Shown here: one piece after another, positions 1-5,863 of the stretch | Numbering within the stretch: position 1 is the stretch's first letter | How the letters are laid out: each line of letters begins with the position of its first letter | Assembly: GCA_022361535.1 (NCBI GenBank) | Contig: JAKSAU010000933.1 | Span: forward strand, 1 to 5,863 | Direction of reading: 5' to 3' | DNA length: 5,863 nt | DNA from: Desulfobacterales bacterium | GTDB taxonomy: Bacteria; Desulfobacterota; Desulfobacteria; Desulfobacterales; Desulfobacteraceae | Program-made: the position numbers and the translations under genes | The notes under the pieces: model-generated | What the model was told of the DNA's origin: nothing | The model's input: the letters and a program-made list of their open reading frames with translations, nothing else | The model's database searches: none

Positions 1-2
1 AG

Positions 3-341
3 TCCAACAGATTTCTTGGACGCTGGTCACCGCTTGAAAGGCATTTCCAGATCCTTATCTGGACGCTTTTGTTCAGCTTGGCTATGGGGTTGTTTCTGGT
101 GCATGGCTGGATTGTTGAAGCATGGATTGCATACCTGATTTCAGGGGTGATAATAGCACTTCCTATGGCACTGGCCAGCCTTTTGTTTGATCATACCTTT
201 TTTTTAAAAAAATCATCACGTAAAACAGCTGATGTAAAGGCCTACAGACTTAAATTAACGAGTCGCTACACCGGCTGCTTTTTAGTGATGAACCTATCCA
301 TGCTGGCTTTCCTTGCAGCTATTATCCTTGATCGAATCTGA
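3..341 (+). CDS. Multi-pass membrane protein of unknown function, C-terminal part (5' end outside window)
   Basis: The frame is open from the left edge to a TGA stop, giving 112 residues, so this is the C-terminal portion of a longer protein. A TTG at 69 could be read as a start, but the frame continues unbroken upstream (SNRFLGRWSPLERH...) and there is no clear ribosome binding site, so I treat the gene as truncated by the window. Three hydrophobic stretches are visible at about residues 16-35, 37-61 and 90-110 of the visible part. A basic, hydrophilic loop (KKSSRKTADVKAYRLK) separates the second from the third. This indicates an inner-membrane protein ending just after its last helix. I recognise no family and assign no function. 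One oddity is a run of 8 T followed by 7 A (198-212) that encodes FFLKK. The gene converges on dpaL, with no canonical terminator directly after the stop. Confidence 0.6.
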   Translation, partial: SNRFLGRWSPLERHFQILIWTLLFSLAMGLFLVHGWIVEAWIAYLISGVIIALPMALASLLFDHTFFLKKSSRKTADVKAYRLKLTSRYTGCFLVMNLSMLAFLAAIILDRI

Positions 342-466
342 AAGCCAATCTCTTTTTTGATCGTTGGTTTGTTCTATGACGGTTATCAAAATGTGTTCGT
401 TTATAGTGCGGGTAGGTTAATTATCGGTAGCAACCTCAAGTGACGGTATTGCCGTTTGGGCATTTA

Positions 467-545
467 GGCTCGTTAGTTCTAAGAAGACGGCATCAGGCGG
501 ATTTTTGAAAAAAATTCGGCAGCCGCTTCTTAGAACTAACGAGCC
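467..545. repeat. Long hairpin-forming inverted repeat in the convergent intergenic region
   Basis: The arms 467-486 and 526-545 are perfect 20-base reverse complements (GGCTCGTTAG... and ...CTAACGAGCC). The pairing continues inward past a single bulged A at 487, with CGGC (488-491) opposite GCCG (522-525). A separate inner stem then pairs 498-506 with 510-518, with one G-T wobble and a GAA loop. Almost all of the 79 bases can therefore fold on either strand. Neither side carries a T-tract, so it is not a textbook Rho-independent terminator. It does sit between two convergent genes, where it could stop or stabilise both transcripts. The compact, nearly complete palindrome also resembles a dispersed REP-like or MITE-like element. 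No ORF is credible elsewhere in 342-636. The only other structure I see there is a weak short hairpin around 443-462. Confidence 0.8.
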
Positions 546-636
546 GGTTGTTGTTATATGGGATACCCTTGTTCACCAGGGCCAATCGGAAATTTATTTT
601 GAGAATTGGTATAGACTCTGGTTTGCGGGGCTCAAT

Positions 637-1830
637 CTATAAAACCTTTTTACCTGTTATGCGTTGATAATTTTCCGGATCAGTATCTCCTTCTGTTGAG
701 AAGCAAAGGAGAATTGCATCTTTATCAAGGCCCATCTTTTTACGTGTATCAGCCCATTTACTGTCCATTGACAATACGTCAGCCAATCCCGGCCCAACAG
801 CTGCAGACTCGCCTGACACAATTGCCGGATCGTTGCCAAGGGGATGAGCCAGACACCTCATTCCTATGGCTGCAATCTCGTCGGAACAGGAAATAAACCC
901 GGAAGAAAAATCCCGCAGAATTTCCCAGGCAAAGGGGTTGGGTTCCCCGCAGGCAAGTCCTGCCATCATGGTGTCCAATGCCCCTGTTACGGCCACGGGA
1001 TTACCGTCACCTCTTAATGCAGACTGATACATGCAGTCAGCCCGGTTCGGCTCCAGTATATAGGTAGCCGGGCATTTTTCCTTTAATACATTGGCATAAT
1101 ATCCCAGTATTGCTGCAGGCATGGAGCCGACGCCAGCCTGGAGAAAAAGATGGGTAGGCATCGCAAGCGAATTTTTCTTTATCTGGTCCAGCACTTCTCC
1201 TGCCATGGTGGTATATCCCTGCAATACCCATAACGGGATGGTCTCATACCCTTTCCAACTTGTATCCTGAACTATTACCCAGTCATTATCTTCAGCTGCT
1301 TGAGCAGCCATTCGGACCGTATTGTCATAATTGGTTTTAGTTACCGTAACATCAGCGTTAAGCACCTCGATATTTTTTACCCGTATGGGAACGGTTCCGG
1401 CCGGCATAAATACCTTAGCCCGGCATCCAAACTGTTTTGCAGCCCAGGCCAATCCCCTGCCGTGGTTGCCGTCAGTGGCCGTGGCAAATGTCATGGTACC
1501 GATCTTATCCAGAACGATTTTTTGCTTGAAAAAGGAAAAATCAACAGTATCAATATCTTTATCCAGGTGTTGGCACAGGATACGGGCCAAAGCCCAGGTT
1601 GCACCAAGGGACTTAAACGCATTAAGCCCGAATCTAAAAGATTCATCTTTGATATAAAGGCCGCCAAGTCCCATTTTTTCTGCAAGTACCGGCAACGAAT
1701 GAAGGGGGGTGGGAGCATAGTTGTCTATGGACTGATGAAACGTTTTTATCCCAGATGCCTCTTTTGCACTCAGCGCTATAGGCAGCTCTTTTTTTGTTGG
1801 TTTCTGAAAAACGGTATTTAATGAGATCAT
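637..1830 (-). CDS. dpaL: Diaminopropionate ammonia-lyase (PLP-dependent)
   Basis: This is a fold-type II PLP enzyme of the DpaL/YgeX family. Family members convert D- or L-2,3-diaminopropionate to pyruvate and two ammonia in the cytoplasm. In the 397-residue product from the ATG at 1830, the PLP lysine is in NAFKSLGA (Lys73). The family motif ATDGNHGRG supplies an acidic residue (Asp120) and QDTSW a second one (Asp189), matching the catalytic residues known for the E. coli enzyme. AGVGS (232-236) is the glycine-rich phosphate loop, and SGESAAVG lies near the C terminus. The length fits the family at about 400 residues. The frame extends upstream to a GTG at 1875 (412 residues). I prefer the ATG because AGGAAA (1838-1843) lies 7 bases before it, whereas the GTG has no clear ribosome site and abuts a hairpin. 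The gene follows rstB on the same strand and probably shares its transcript. The ygeW/ygeY-type partners seen in E. coli are absent from the window. Confidence 0.92.
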   Translation of the reverse strand: MISLNTVFQKPTKKELPIALSAKEASGIKTFHQSIDNYAPTPLHSLPVLAEKMGLGGLYIKDESFRFGLNAFKSLGATWALARILCQHLDKDIDTVDFSFFKQKIVLDKIGTMTFATATDGNHGRGLAWAAKQFGCRAKVFMPAGTVPIRVKNIEVLNADVTVTKTNYDNTVRMAAQAAEDNDWVIVQDTSWKGYETIPLWVLQGYTTMAGEVLDQIKKNSLAMPTHLFLQAGVGSMPAAILGYYANVLKEKCPATYILEPNRADCMYQSALRGDGNPVAVTGALDTMMAGLACGEPNPFAWEILRDFSSGFISCSDEIAAIGMRCLAHPLGNDPAIVSGESAAVGPGLADVLSMDSKWADTRKKMGLDKDAILLCFSTEGDTDPENYQRITGKKVL

Positions 1831-1837
1831 TTCCTGC

Positions 1838-1843
1838 TTTCCT
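1838..1843 (-). promoter_or_regulatory. Ribosome binding site that decides the dpaL start
   Basis: On the minus strand AGGAAA ends 7 bases before the ATG at 1830. The in-frame GTG at 1875 has only weak purine content upstream. This favours the shorter protein beginning MISLNTVFQ. Confidence 0.55.
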
Positions 1844-1877
1844 GTAGAGTCTTGGTCGAATACCGTAACAGCCACCA

Positions 1878-1898
1878 GGCGACTTTTTTGAAAAGGCC
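1878..1898 (-). other. Small intercistronic hairpin between rstB and dpaL
   Basis: Directly after the rstB stop, the minus strand reads GGCCTTTT, loop CAA, AAAAG, a two-base TC bulge, then GCC. This gives 8 base pairs. No T-tract follows, so full termination is unlikely. It could stabilise the upstream message or partly reduce dpaL expression. It sits immediately before the alternative GTG start and would tend to hide any ribosome site for it. Confidence 0.35.
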
Positions 1899-1899
1899 G

Positions 1900-3231
1900 T
1901 TAGCCTGATTGCTGAGTGGTATTGATAGGGAGCATCAAGGTAAATCTTGCTCCGCCTGAAGGTGCATTCGCCACCTCAATACTGCCTTTGTGCCAGGTAA
2001 TTATTCTTTTTGCAATGGCCAATCCAAGGCCATATCCACCAGAGGCTCTGGAACGGCTTTTGTCCAGCCGGAAAAAGGGCTGAAAAATTTTCTCCCTGTC
2101 GCGGTCAGGAATACCAAAACCGTCATCATCCACATGAATCAATGCCGAGTCTTCTGTTGGTGAAAAGGTCAGTACCACCTTGGTACGGCTGTGTTTAACT
2201 CCGTTCCTTAAAAGGTTGCGAACAGCCCACCCTAAATAAACAGGCTCAAACCGTGCAATGAAATGATCGGTTGCCGGAAGATAAAATATATCTTTTCCAG
2301 GTGCTGTTTTCTGCTCCTTTTGGACAAGATTTTCCAGCCAGGAGACCATTTCATGGTTGGACAGCCTTCCGGAGTGCTCAGGCTCCCGTTCAAACCGGGC
2401 ATAGGTGAGCATCTCATCTACAAGAGACTCTATTTCCTCCACATCTTTGCCGATTTCATCCAGATAATCCGTGTCCCCGCCAGTAGCATCAGTTTTTCCG
2501 CCAGTATTTGTTTCCAAATCAGCACCTGCCATCTCTAAGCTGAACTTTATCCTGGCCAAAGGTGTTCGAATTTCATGGGACACAGAGTTGGCAAGATCTT
2601 TTTGAGAGGCAATCAATTTCTGGGTTTTTTCGGCCATGGCATTAAAGGCATCTGAAATTCCGGTCATGGAAGATATCCTGGAGACTTTCACCCGGGCATC
2701 ATGACGGCCGGCTGCAAATTGATCTGTAGATTTTTCTATTTTTCGGATATCCCGGTTCAAAAAGAAGGTCCAGGCCAATGCCGGTACAGTCAAACAAATA
2801 ACAAACAGTAAAAGAAAAAGAATAGTCGCTTTGGTATTGAGATCTTTATCAGGCCATGGACCACCCATGGATATGGCATAGTCAGACTGACCCAACCGCA
2901 TCACTAATGCATCATCCGGATCTGCTGCAACAATGAGGCCGTTTAGAAAATCCGCCATCTCATCGTCATCAATATCCATTTCTGCCAAAGGTCTAAGGTT
3001 CAACGGATAACCGAACTTAGGCTGGAGAGAAGTAAGTTCCTGTTTTGCTGCATCCGGATCAAGACCTTCCAAACGCTGGGCAATCATCCAGAAGGTGCCC
3101 CGGGAAAACTCCCTTTCTGCCAGACGTACTTCATCTTCAAACAACTCACCAATAATGGGACCAAGCCCGAAAGGAATGGTGAACAAGGTGCCCAAAAGAA
3201 GAATATAGATGGTGATAAAAATACGTTTCAT
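1900..3231 (-). CDS. rstB: Sensor histidine kinase, RstB-like
   Basis: This 443-residue transmembrane kinase has the complete class I layout. TM1 spans about residues 7-27, a periplasmic sensor region 28-135 and TM2 136-158. A HAMP linker covers about 159-211, followed by a HisKA helix with phospho-acceptor His219 in SHEIRTPLARIKFSLEM. The HATPase domain shows the N box NLLRNGVKHS (Asn339, Asn343), the G1 box DDDGFGIP (368-375), the F box FQPFFRLD and the G2 box GYGLGLAIA (399-407). All key residues are present, so it should be active. The short periplasmic region, with its LRPLAEMDIDDDEM and DYAISMGGP segments, resembles E. coli RstB as I remember it, and the flanking regulator is RstA-like. 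A stretch rich in Gly, Thr and Asp (about 238-254) lengthens the turn between the two dimerisation helices compared with E. coli. The ATG lies 6 bases after the rstA stop with no strong ribosome site, which suggests translational coupling. The signal is unknown. Confidence 0.93.
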   Translation of the reverse strand: MKRIFITIYILLLGTLFTIPFGLGPIIGELFEDEVRLAEREFSRGTFWMIAQRLEGLDPDAAKQELTSLQPKFGYPLNLRPLAEMDIDDDEMADFLNGLIVAADPDDALVMRLGQSDYAISMGGPWPDKDLNTKATILFLLLFVICLTVPALAWTFFLNRDIRKIEKSTDQFAAGRHDARVKVSRISSMTGISDAFNAMAEKTQKLIASQKDLANSVSHEIRTPLARIKFSLEMAGADLETNTGGKTDATGGDTDYLDEIGKDVEEIESLVDEMLTYARFEREPEHSGRLSNHEMVSWLENLVQKEQKTAPGKDIFYLPATDHFIARFEPVYLGWAVRNLLRNGVKHSRTKVVLTFSPTEDSALIHVDDDGFGIPDRDREKIFQPFFRLDKSRSRASGGYGLGLAIAKRIITWHKGSIEVANAPSGGARFTLMLPINTTQQSG

Positions 3232-3237
3232 GGATGT

Positions 3238-3954
3238 TTAAGCGTTTCCCCAGGCATCCGCCACAAACAGGTAACCGGCACCCCAGACTGTTTTGATACG
3301 GTAAGGGTGATCCGGATTATCGTTTAGCTTTTTTCTCAACCTTGAGATGGCTACATCAATGGATCTGTCTATGCCGTCATATTCAATACCTTTTACTTCC
3401 TGGTACAGCTGATCCCTGTCCAGAACCTCGCCAGCCTTAGAGGCTAAAAGCCACAAAAGGTCAAATTCGCTTGTGGACAAATCCATAATTTGTCCGTCAA
3501 GGGTGACGTTTCTTGAAGATGATGACAGGCAAAGTCCGCCAAAAACCAATTCATTGGACTGGCCTGGTCCTTCAGTTGGTTGGGCTCTGCGGAACAACGC
3601 CCTGATCCTGGCAAGAAGCACCCTTGGTTCCACTGGTTTTTTTACATAATCATCTGCACCCAGTTCCAACCCCACAACCTGGTCCATATCATCTTCACGG
3701 GCGGTTAGAATAAGAATCGGGCCGCTGTAACCGGACCGCACTTCCCGGCAGATGGTAAATCCATCCTTGCCGGGAAGCATTAAATCCAGGATGACAAGAT
3801 CAGGCATCTCGGAGATAATCCGCTGAACCGCCTTATCTCCCTGATGCTCAACATCAATGTCATATGACTGTTTTCTCAAGTACTCACTGACGAGGGATGC
3901 CAAGCGAAGATCGTCCTCCACCAGTAAAATCCGTTTTGTCTCTTCTGTGTCCAT
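3238..3954 (-). CDS. rstA: OmpR/PhoB-family response regulator, RstA-like
   Basis: This 238-residue DNA-binding regulator is the partner of the adjacent kinase. The receiver domain (about 6-120) has acidic residues Glu13, Asp14 and Asp15 in LLVEDDLRLASL, phospho-acceptor Asp57 in LVILDLMLPGKDG, the switch Thr84 in LILTARE and Lys106 in DDYVKKP. The C-terminal winged helix (about 138-235) contains LSTSEFDLLWLLA, then YDGIDRSIDVAISRLRKKL as the recognition-helix region, and the wing GYLFV. The segments LPGKDG.TICR, DRS.DVAISRLRKKL and PYRIKTV match E. coli RstA closely, which supports the symbol over CpxR or OmpR. I chose the ATG at 3954 because AGGAA lies about 5 bases upstream and the receiver begins at once. 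The frame is open upstream to a TTG at 4074, but those 40 codons overlap the promoter and are unlike the family. The stop is 6 bases before rstB. Autoregulation is plausible but not shown. Confidence 0.94.
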   Translation of the reverse strand: MDTEETKRILLVEDDLRLASLVSEYLRKQSYDIDVEHQGDKAVQRIISEMPDLVILDLMLPGKDGFTICREVRSGYSGPILILTAREDDMDQVVGLELGADDYVKKPVEPRVLLARIRALFRRAQPTEGPGQSNELVFGGLCLSSSSRNVTLDGQIMDLSTSEFDLLWLLASKAGEVLDRDQLYQEVKGIEYDGIDRSIDVAISRLRKKLNDNPDHPYRIKTVWGAGYLFVADAWGNA

Positions 3955-4046
3955 GGTTTTTCCTAACTTGTTCAGGCATAACACTTTTCTTCTTTTCGGA
4001 TGGTCTAAGGTAACATAGCGTCCAAATCTCCACCAATGGTAAAAAT

Positions 4047-4074
4047 GTTTTAAATTGTATCCCAATGTTGTCAA
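4047..4074 (-). promoter_or_regulatory. Predicted sigma70-type promoter for rstA-rstB(-dpaL)
   Basis: On the minus strand a perfect TTGACA -35 (4069-4074) is followed, after 16 bases, by TAAAAC (4047-4052; 4 of 6 consensus bases). Transcription would start near 4040, leaving a leader of about 86 bases before the rstA ATG. A short dyad, ACCA-A-TGGT (4032-4040), lies at the expected start point and could be an operator. The -10 element is imperfect, so regulation by an activator is possible. Confidence 0.55.
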
Positions 4075-4126
4075 GAACTCTTTTTTAGTTTGCAGATCGC
4101 CCTGCCCCTTTAATCATGGGGGTGAA

Positions 4127-4169
4127 TATGATATTAATTTTGATTCATATAACTTTACACAATATCATA
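4127..4169. repeat. 9-bp inverted repeat spanning the glnS promoter
   Basis: TATGATATT at 4127-4135 is the exact reverse complement of AATATCATA at 4161-4169. The centres are 34 bases apart, about three helical turns. The right arm overlaps the predicted -10 element and the left arm lies just upstream of the -35. This geometry fits a regulator-binding site. The region is AT-rich, however, so a chance match is possible. Confidence 0.4.
4140..4168 (+). promoter_or_regulatory. Predicted sigma70-type promoter for glnS
   Basis: TTGATT (4140-4145, 4 of 6 bases) and TATCAT (4163-4168, 5 of 6 bases) are separated by the ideal 17 bases, immediately upstream of the glnS ribosome site. The start would be near 4175, giving a very short leader of about 15 bases. 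It points away from the rstA promoter, and the two -35 elements are about 65 bases apart. Confidence 0.6.
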
Positions 4170-4189
4170 ACACCCAAAAAGAGGGACAA

Positions 4190-5863
4190 ATGGAAGAAGA
4201 TATTAAAAAAGGACATTTTATTGAGTCCATTATAAAAGATGATTTAGCAAATAATAAAAACAGCGGTCGTGTGGCCACGCGTTTTCCACCGGAGCCCAAC
4301 GGGTACCTGCACATCGGTCACGCCAAATCCATTTGCCTGAATTTCAACATGGCCGGTCAGTTCAACGGTACCTGCAATTTGCGGTTTGACGACTCCAATC
4401 CGGCCAAAGAAAAACAGATTTATATTGATTCCATACAGGATACGGTCAAGTGGCTGGGGTTTGACTATAACACCCCGTTTTTTGCCTCTGACTATTTTGA
4501 CCGCCTTTATGAGTTTGCCATTGAGCTGATTGAAAAGGGCCTGGCCTATGTATGCAGCCTTAAACCAGAAGAAATCCGCGAGTATCGGGGCACGTTGACA
4601 GAGCCGGGTAAGAACTCCCCGTACAGGGACCGGAGTGTTGAAGAAAACCTGGATCTGTTCACCCGGATGAAAAACGGTGAGTTCGGTGAAGGAGAGCATA
4701 CCCTGCGTGCTAAAATTGACATGGCATCTCCCAACATTAACTTACGGGATCCAATTATTTACCGGGTAAAAAATGCAACGCATCCGCGGACCGGTGACAA
4801 ATGGTGCATCTACCCCATGTACGATTTTACCCATGGTATCTCAGATGCCTTGGAAGGAATTACACATTCTCTTTGCAGCCTGGAATTCGAAGATCACCGC
4901 CCCTTGTACGACTGGTTCCTGGACAATGTTTCCGTTCCCTGCCATCCGCAGCAAATTGAATTTGCCCGGATGAACATCAATTTCACAGTTTTGAGCAAGC
5001 GGAAACTACAGCGCCTCATCACCGAAGAAAAGGTCTCAGGCTGGGATGATCCAAGGCTCCCTACTTTGGAAGGAATGCGCCGCAGGGGATATACACCGGC
5101 TTCCATCCGAAATTTCTGCAACGTGATCGGAGTATCAAAAAAAGAAAGCCGCATTGACATGGGCTTGCTTGAATCCTGTCTGCGCGACGACCTTAATGAA
5201 AACGCCCTTAGGGTGATGGGCGTTATTCGTCCTCTTAAGGTCACCATTGAAAACTATCCCGAAGGTAAAACCGAAACCCTTGAAGCCATGAACCATCCCC
5301 AGAAACCTGAGCTTGGAAAACGTGAGGTCACCTTTTCACGGGAGATCTATGTGGAGCAGGATGACTTCATGGAAGATCCCCCAAAGAAATTCTTCCGCCT
5401 TGGACCAGGCCGGGAGGTGCGTTTGAGAGCAGCTTACTTGGTGACCTGCAAAGAAGTGATTAAAAATGATGCCGGTGAGGTTGTGGAATTGATCTGTACC
5501 TATGACCCTGAAACCCGCGGCGGAAACGCACCTGACGGCAGAAAGGTCAAAGGTACCATCCACTGGGTCAATGCAAATGACTGTTTGGATGCGGAAGTCC
5601 GCCTTTATGACAGGCTTTTCAAAGATGAAAATCCGGAACAGGACGGCCAGGATTTCGTAGATAATTTGAACCCTGGTTCCCTGGAAATCCTGGAGCACGC
5701 CAAGCTGGAAAAAAGCCTTGCTGCCGCAGAGCCGGAAAAAGTTTTTCAGTTTGAACGCTTAGGTTATTTCTGCCTGGACGGCAAAGACAGTACCAAGGAG
5801 ATGCCTGTGTTCAACCGAACAGTTACACTCAGGGATGCCTGGGCTAAACTGGCCAAACAGAAT
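4190..5863 (+). CDS. glnS: Glutaminyl-tRNA synthetase, nearly complete (3' end outside window)
   Basis: This class I aminoacyl-tRNA synthetase attaches glutamine to tRNA-Gln in the cytoplasm, using ATP. The frame is open for 558 codons to the window edge without a stop. The catalytic domain begins with [17 protein letters not shown] (HIGH motif, 41-44). LRFDDSNP and [16 protein letters not shown] follow, where the E. coli enzyme has amino-acid-binding Asp and Tyr residues. [18 protein letters not shown] is typical of the family. The KMSKS-equivalent is VLSKRKL (267-273), with Leu where E. coli has Met. The beta-barrel anticodon-binding part covers about 340 onward and includes [13 protein letters not shown] and [16 protein letters not shown]. 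The visible end, [13 protein letters not shown], corresponds to the last residues of the 554-residue E. coli protein, so only a few residues or a C-terminal extension are missing. GAGGG (4181-4185) lies 4 bases before the ATG. Numbering is nearly collinear with E. coli GlnRS. Confidence 0.97.
   Translation, partial: MEEDIKKGHFIESIIKDDLANNKNSGRVATRFPPEPNGYLHIGHAKSICLNFNMAGQFNGTCNLRFDDSNPAKEKQIYIDSIQDTVKWLGFDYNTPFFASDYFDRLYEFAIELIEKGLAYVCSLKPEEIREYRGTLTEPGKNSPYRDRSVEENLDLFTRMKNGEFGEGEHTLRAKIDMASPNINLRDPIIYRVKNATHPRTGDKWCIYPMYDFTHGISDALEGITHSLCSLEFEDHRPLYDWFLDNVSVPCHPQQIEFARMNINFTVLSKRKLQRLITEEKVSGWDDPRLPTLEGMRRRGYTPASIRNFCNVIGVSKKESRIDMGLLESCLRDDLNENALRVMGVIRPLKVTIENYPEGKTETLEAMNHPQKPELGKREVTFSREIYVEQDDFMEDPPKKFFRLGPGREVRLRAAYLVTCKEVIKNDAGEVVELICTYDPETRGGNAPDGRKVKGTIHWVNANDCLDAEVRLYDRLFKDENPEQDGQDFVDNLNPGSLEILEHAKLEKSLAAAEPEKVFQFERLGYFCLDGKDSTKEMPVFNRTVTLRDAWAKLAKQN

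Noticed and set aside
467..545. Reading the long hairpin as a canonical Rho-independent terminator
   Set aside because: Neither flank has a run of T after the stem (GGTTGTTG on the plus strand, TAAATGCC on the minus strand).
1300..1821. 173-codon open frame on the plus strand opposite dpaL
   Set aside because: It is fully antisense to a strongly supported enzyme gene, has no ribosome site or recognisable family, and its composition is that of a shadow frame.
4046..4059. Possible RstA-box-like sequence TACAATTTAAAACA on the minus strand within the rstA promoter
   Set aside because: It matches only about 8 of 12 fixed positions of the E. coli RstA box as I remember it (TACATNTNGTTACA). That is too weak in AT-rich DNA to claim autoregulation.
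3955..4074. 40-codon N-terminal extension of RstA (start TTG at 4074)
   Set aside because: It overlaps the perfect TTGACA -35 box, is unlike OmpR-family N termini, and a good ribosome site precedes the ATG at 3954.
4105..4122. CCCC...GGGG dyad in the divergent intergenic region
   Set aside because: It is only a 4-bp complementarity around AT-rich sequence and is too short to support an operator.
4244..4699. 151-codon open frame on the minus strand opposite glnS
   Set aside because: It lies inside the GlnRS catalytic domain, whose conserved motifs account for the sequence. Its translation resembles no protein family.

Overview
The window looks like ordinary chromosomal DNA from a Gram-negative, sulfate-reducer-like bacterium. 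Desulfobacterota, and perhaps Desulfobacteraceae, is my best guess. It rests on moderate GC, a proteobacterial-type RstA/RstB pair, a canonical bacterial GlnRS, and a general resemblance of the proteins. No marker gene proves the lineage. There are no rRNA, tRNA, CRISPR, transposase or phage genes.

Layout from left to right. (1) Positions 3-341 (+) hold the C-terminal 112 residues of an unrecognised multi-pass membrane protein whose start lies outside the window. (2) Positions 342-636 are a convergent intergenic region with no gene. It contains a striking 79-base hairpin (467-545) with 20-bp perfect arms. (3) Positions 637-3954 (- strand) form a three-gene cluster in the order rstA-like response regulator, rstB-like sensor histidine kinase, diaminopropionate ammonia-lyase (dpaL/ygeX-like). 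The regulator and kinase genes are 6 bases apart. The lyase follows after a short spacer that contains a small hairpin. (4) Positions 3955-4189 are a divergent intergenic region with a good sigma70-type promoter facing each way. (5) Positions 4190-5863 (+) encode glutaminyl-tRNA synthetase. It is open to the window edge and almost complete by comparison with the E. coli enzyme.

How the genes may work together. RstB would sense a periplasmic signal and phosphorylate RstA, which would act on promoters including possibly its own. DpaL would split 2,3-diaminopropionate into pyruvate and ammonia. Its position directly behind rstAB suggests co-transcription, so the two-component system and the catabolic enzyme may share expression. 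A functional link is inference only. GlnRS is a housekeeping gene with its own promoter and is probably unrelated.

I see no clear undescribed system. The items most worth a second look are the long intergenic palindrome, the rstAB-dpaL arrangement and a 9-bp inverted repeat spanning the glnS promoter.
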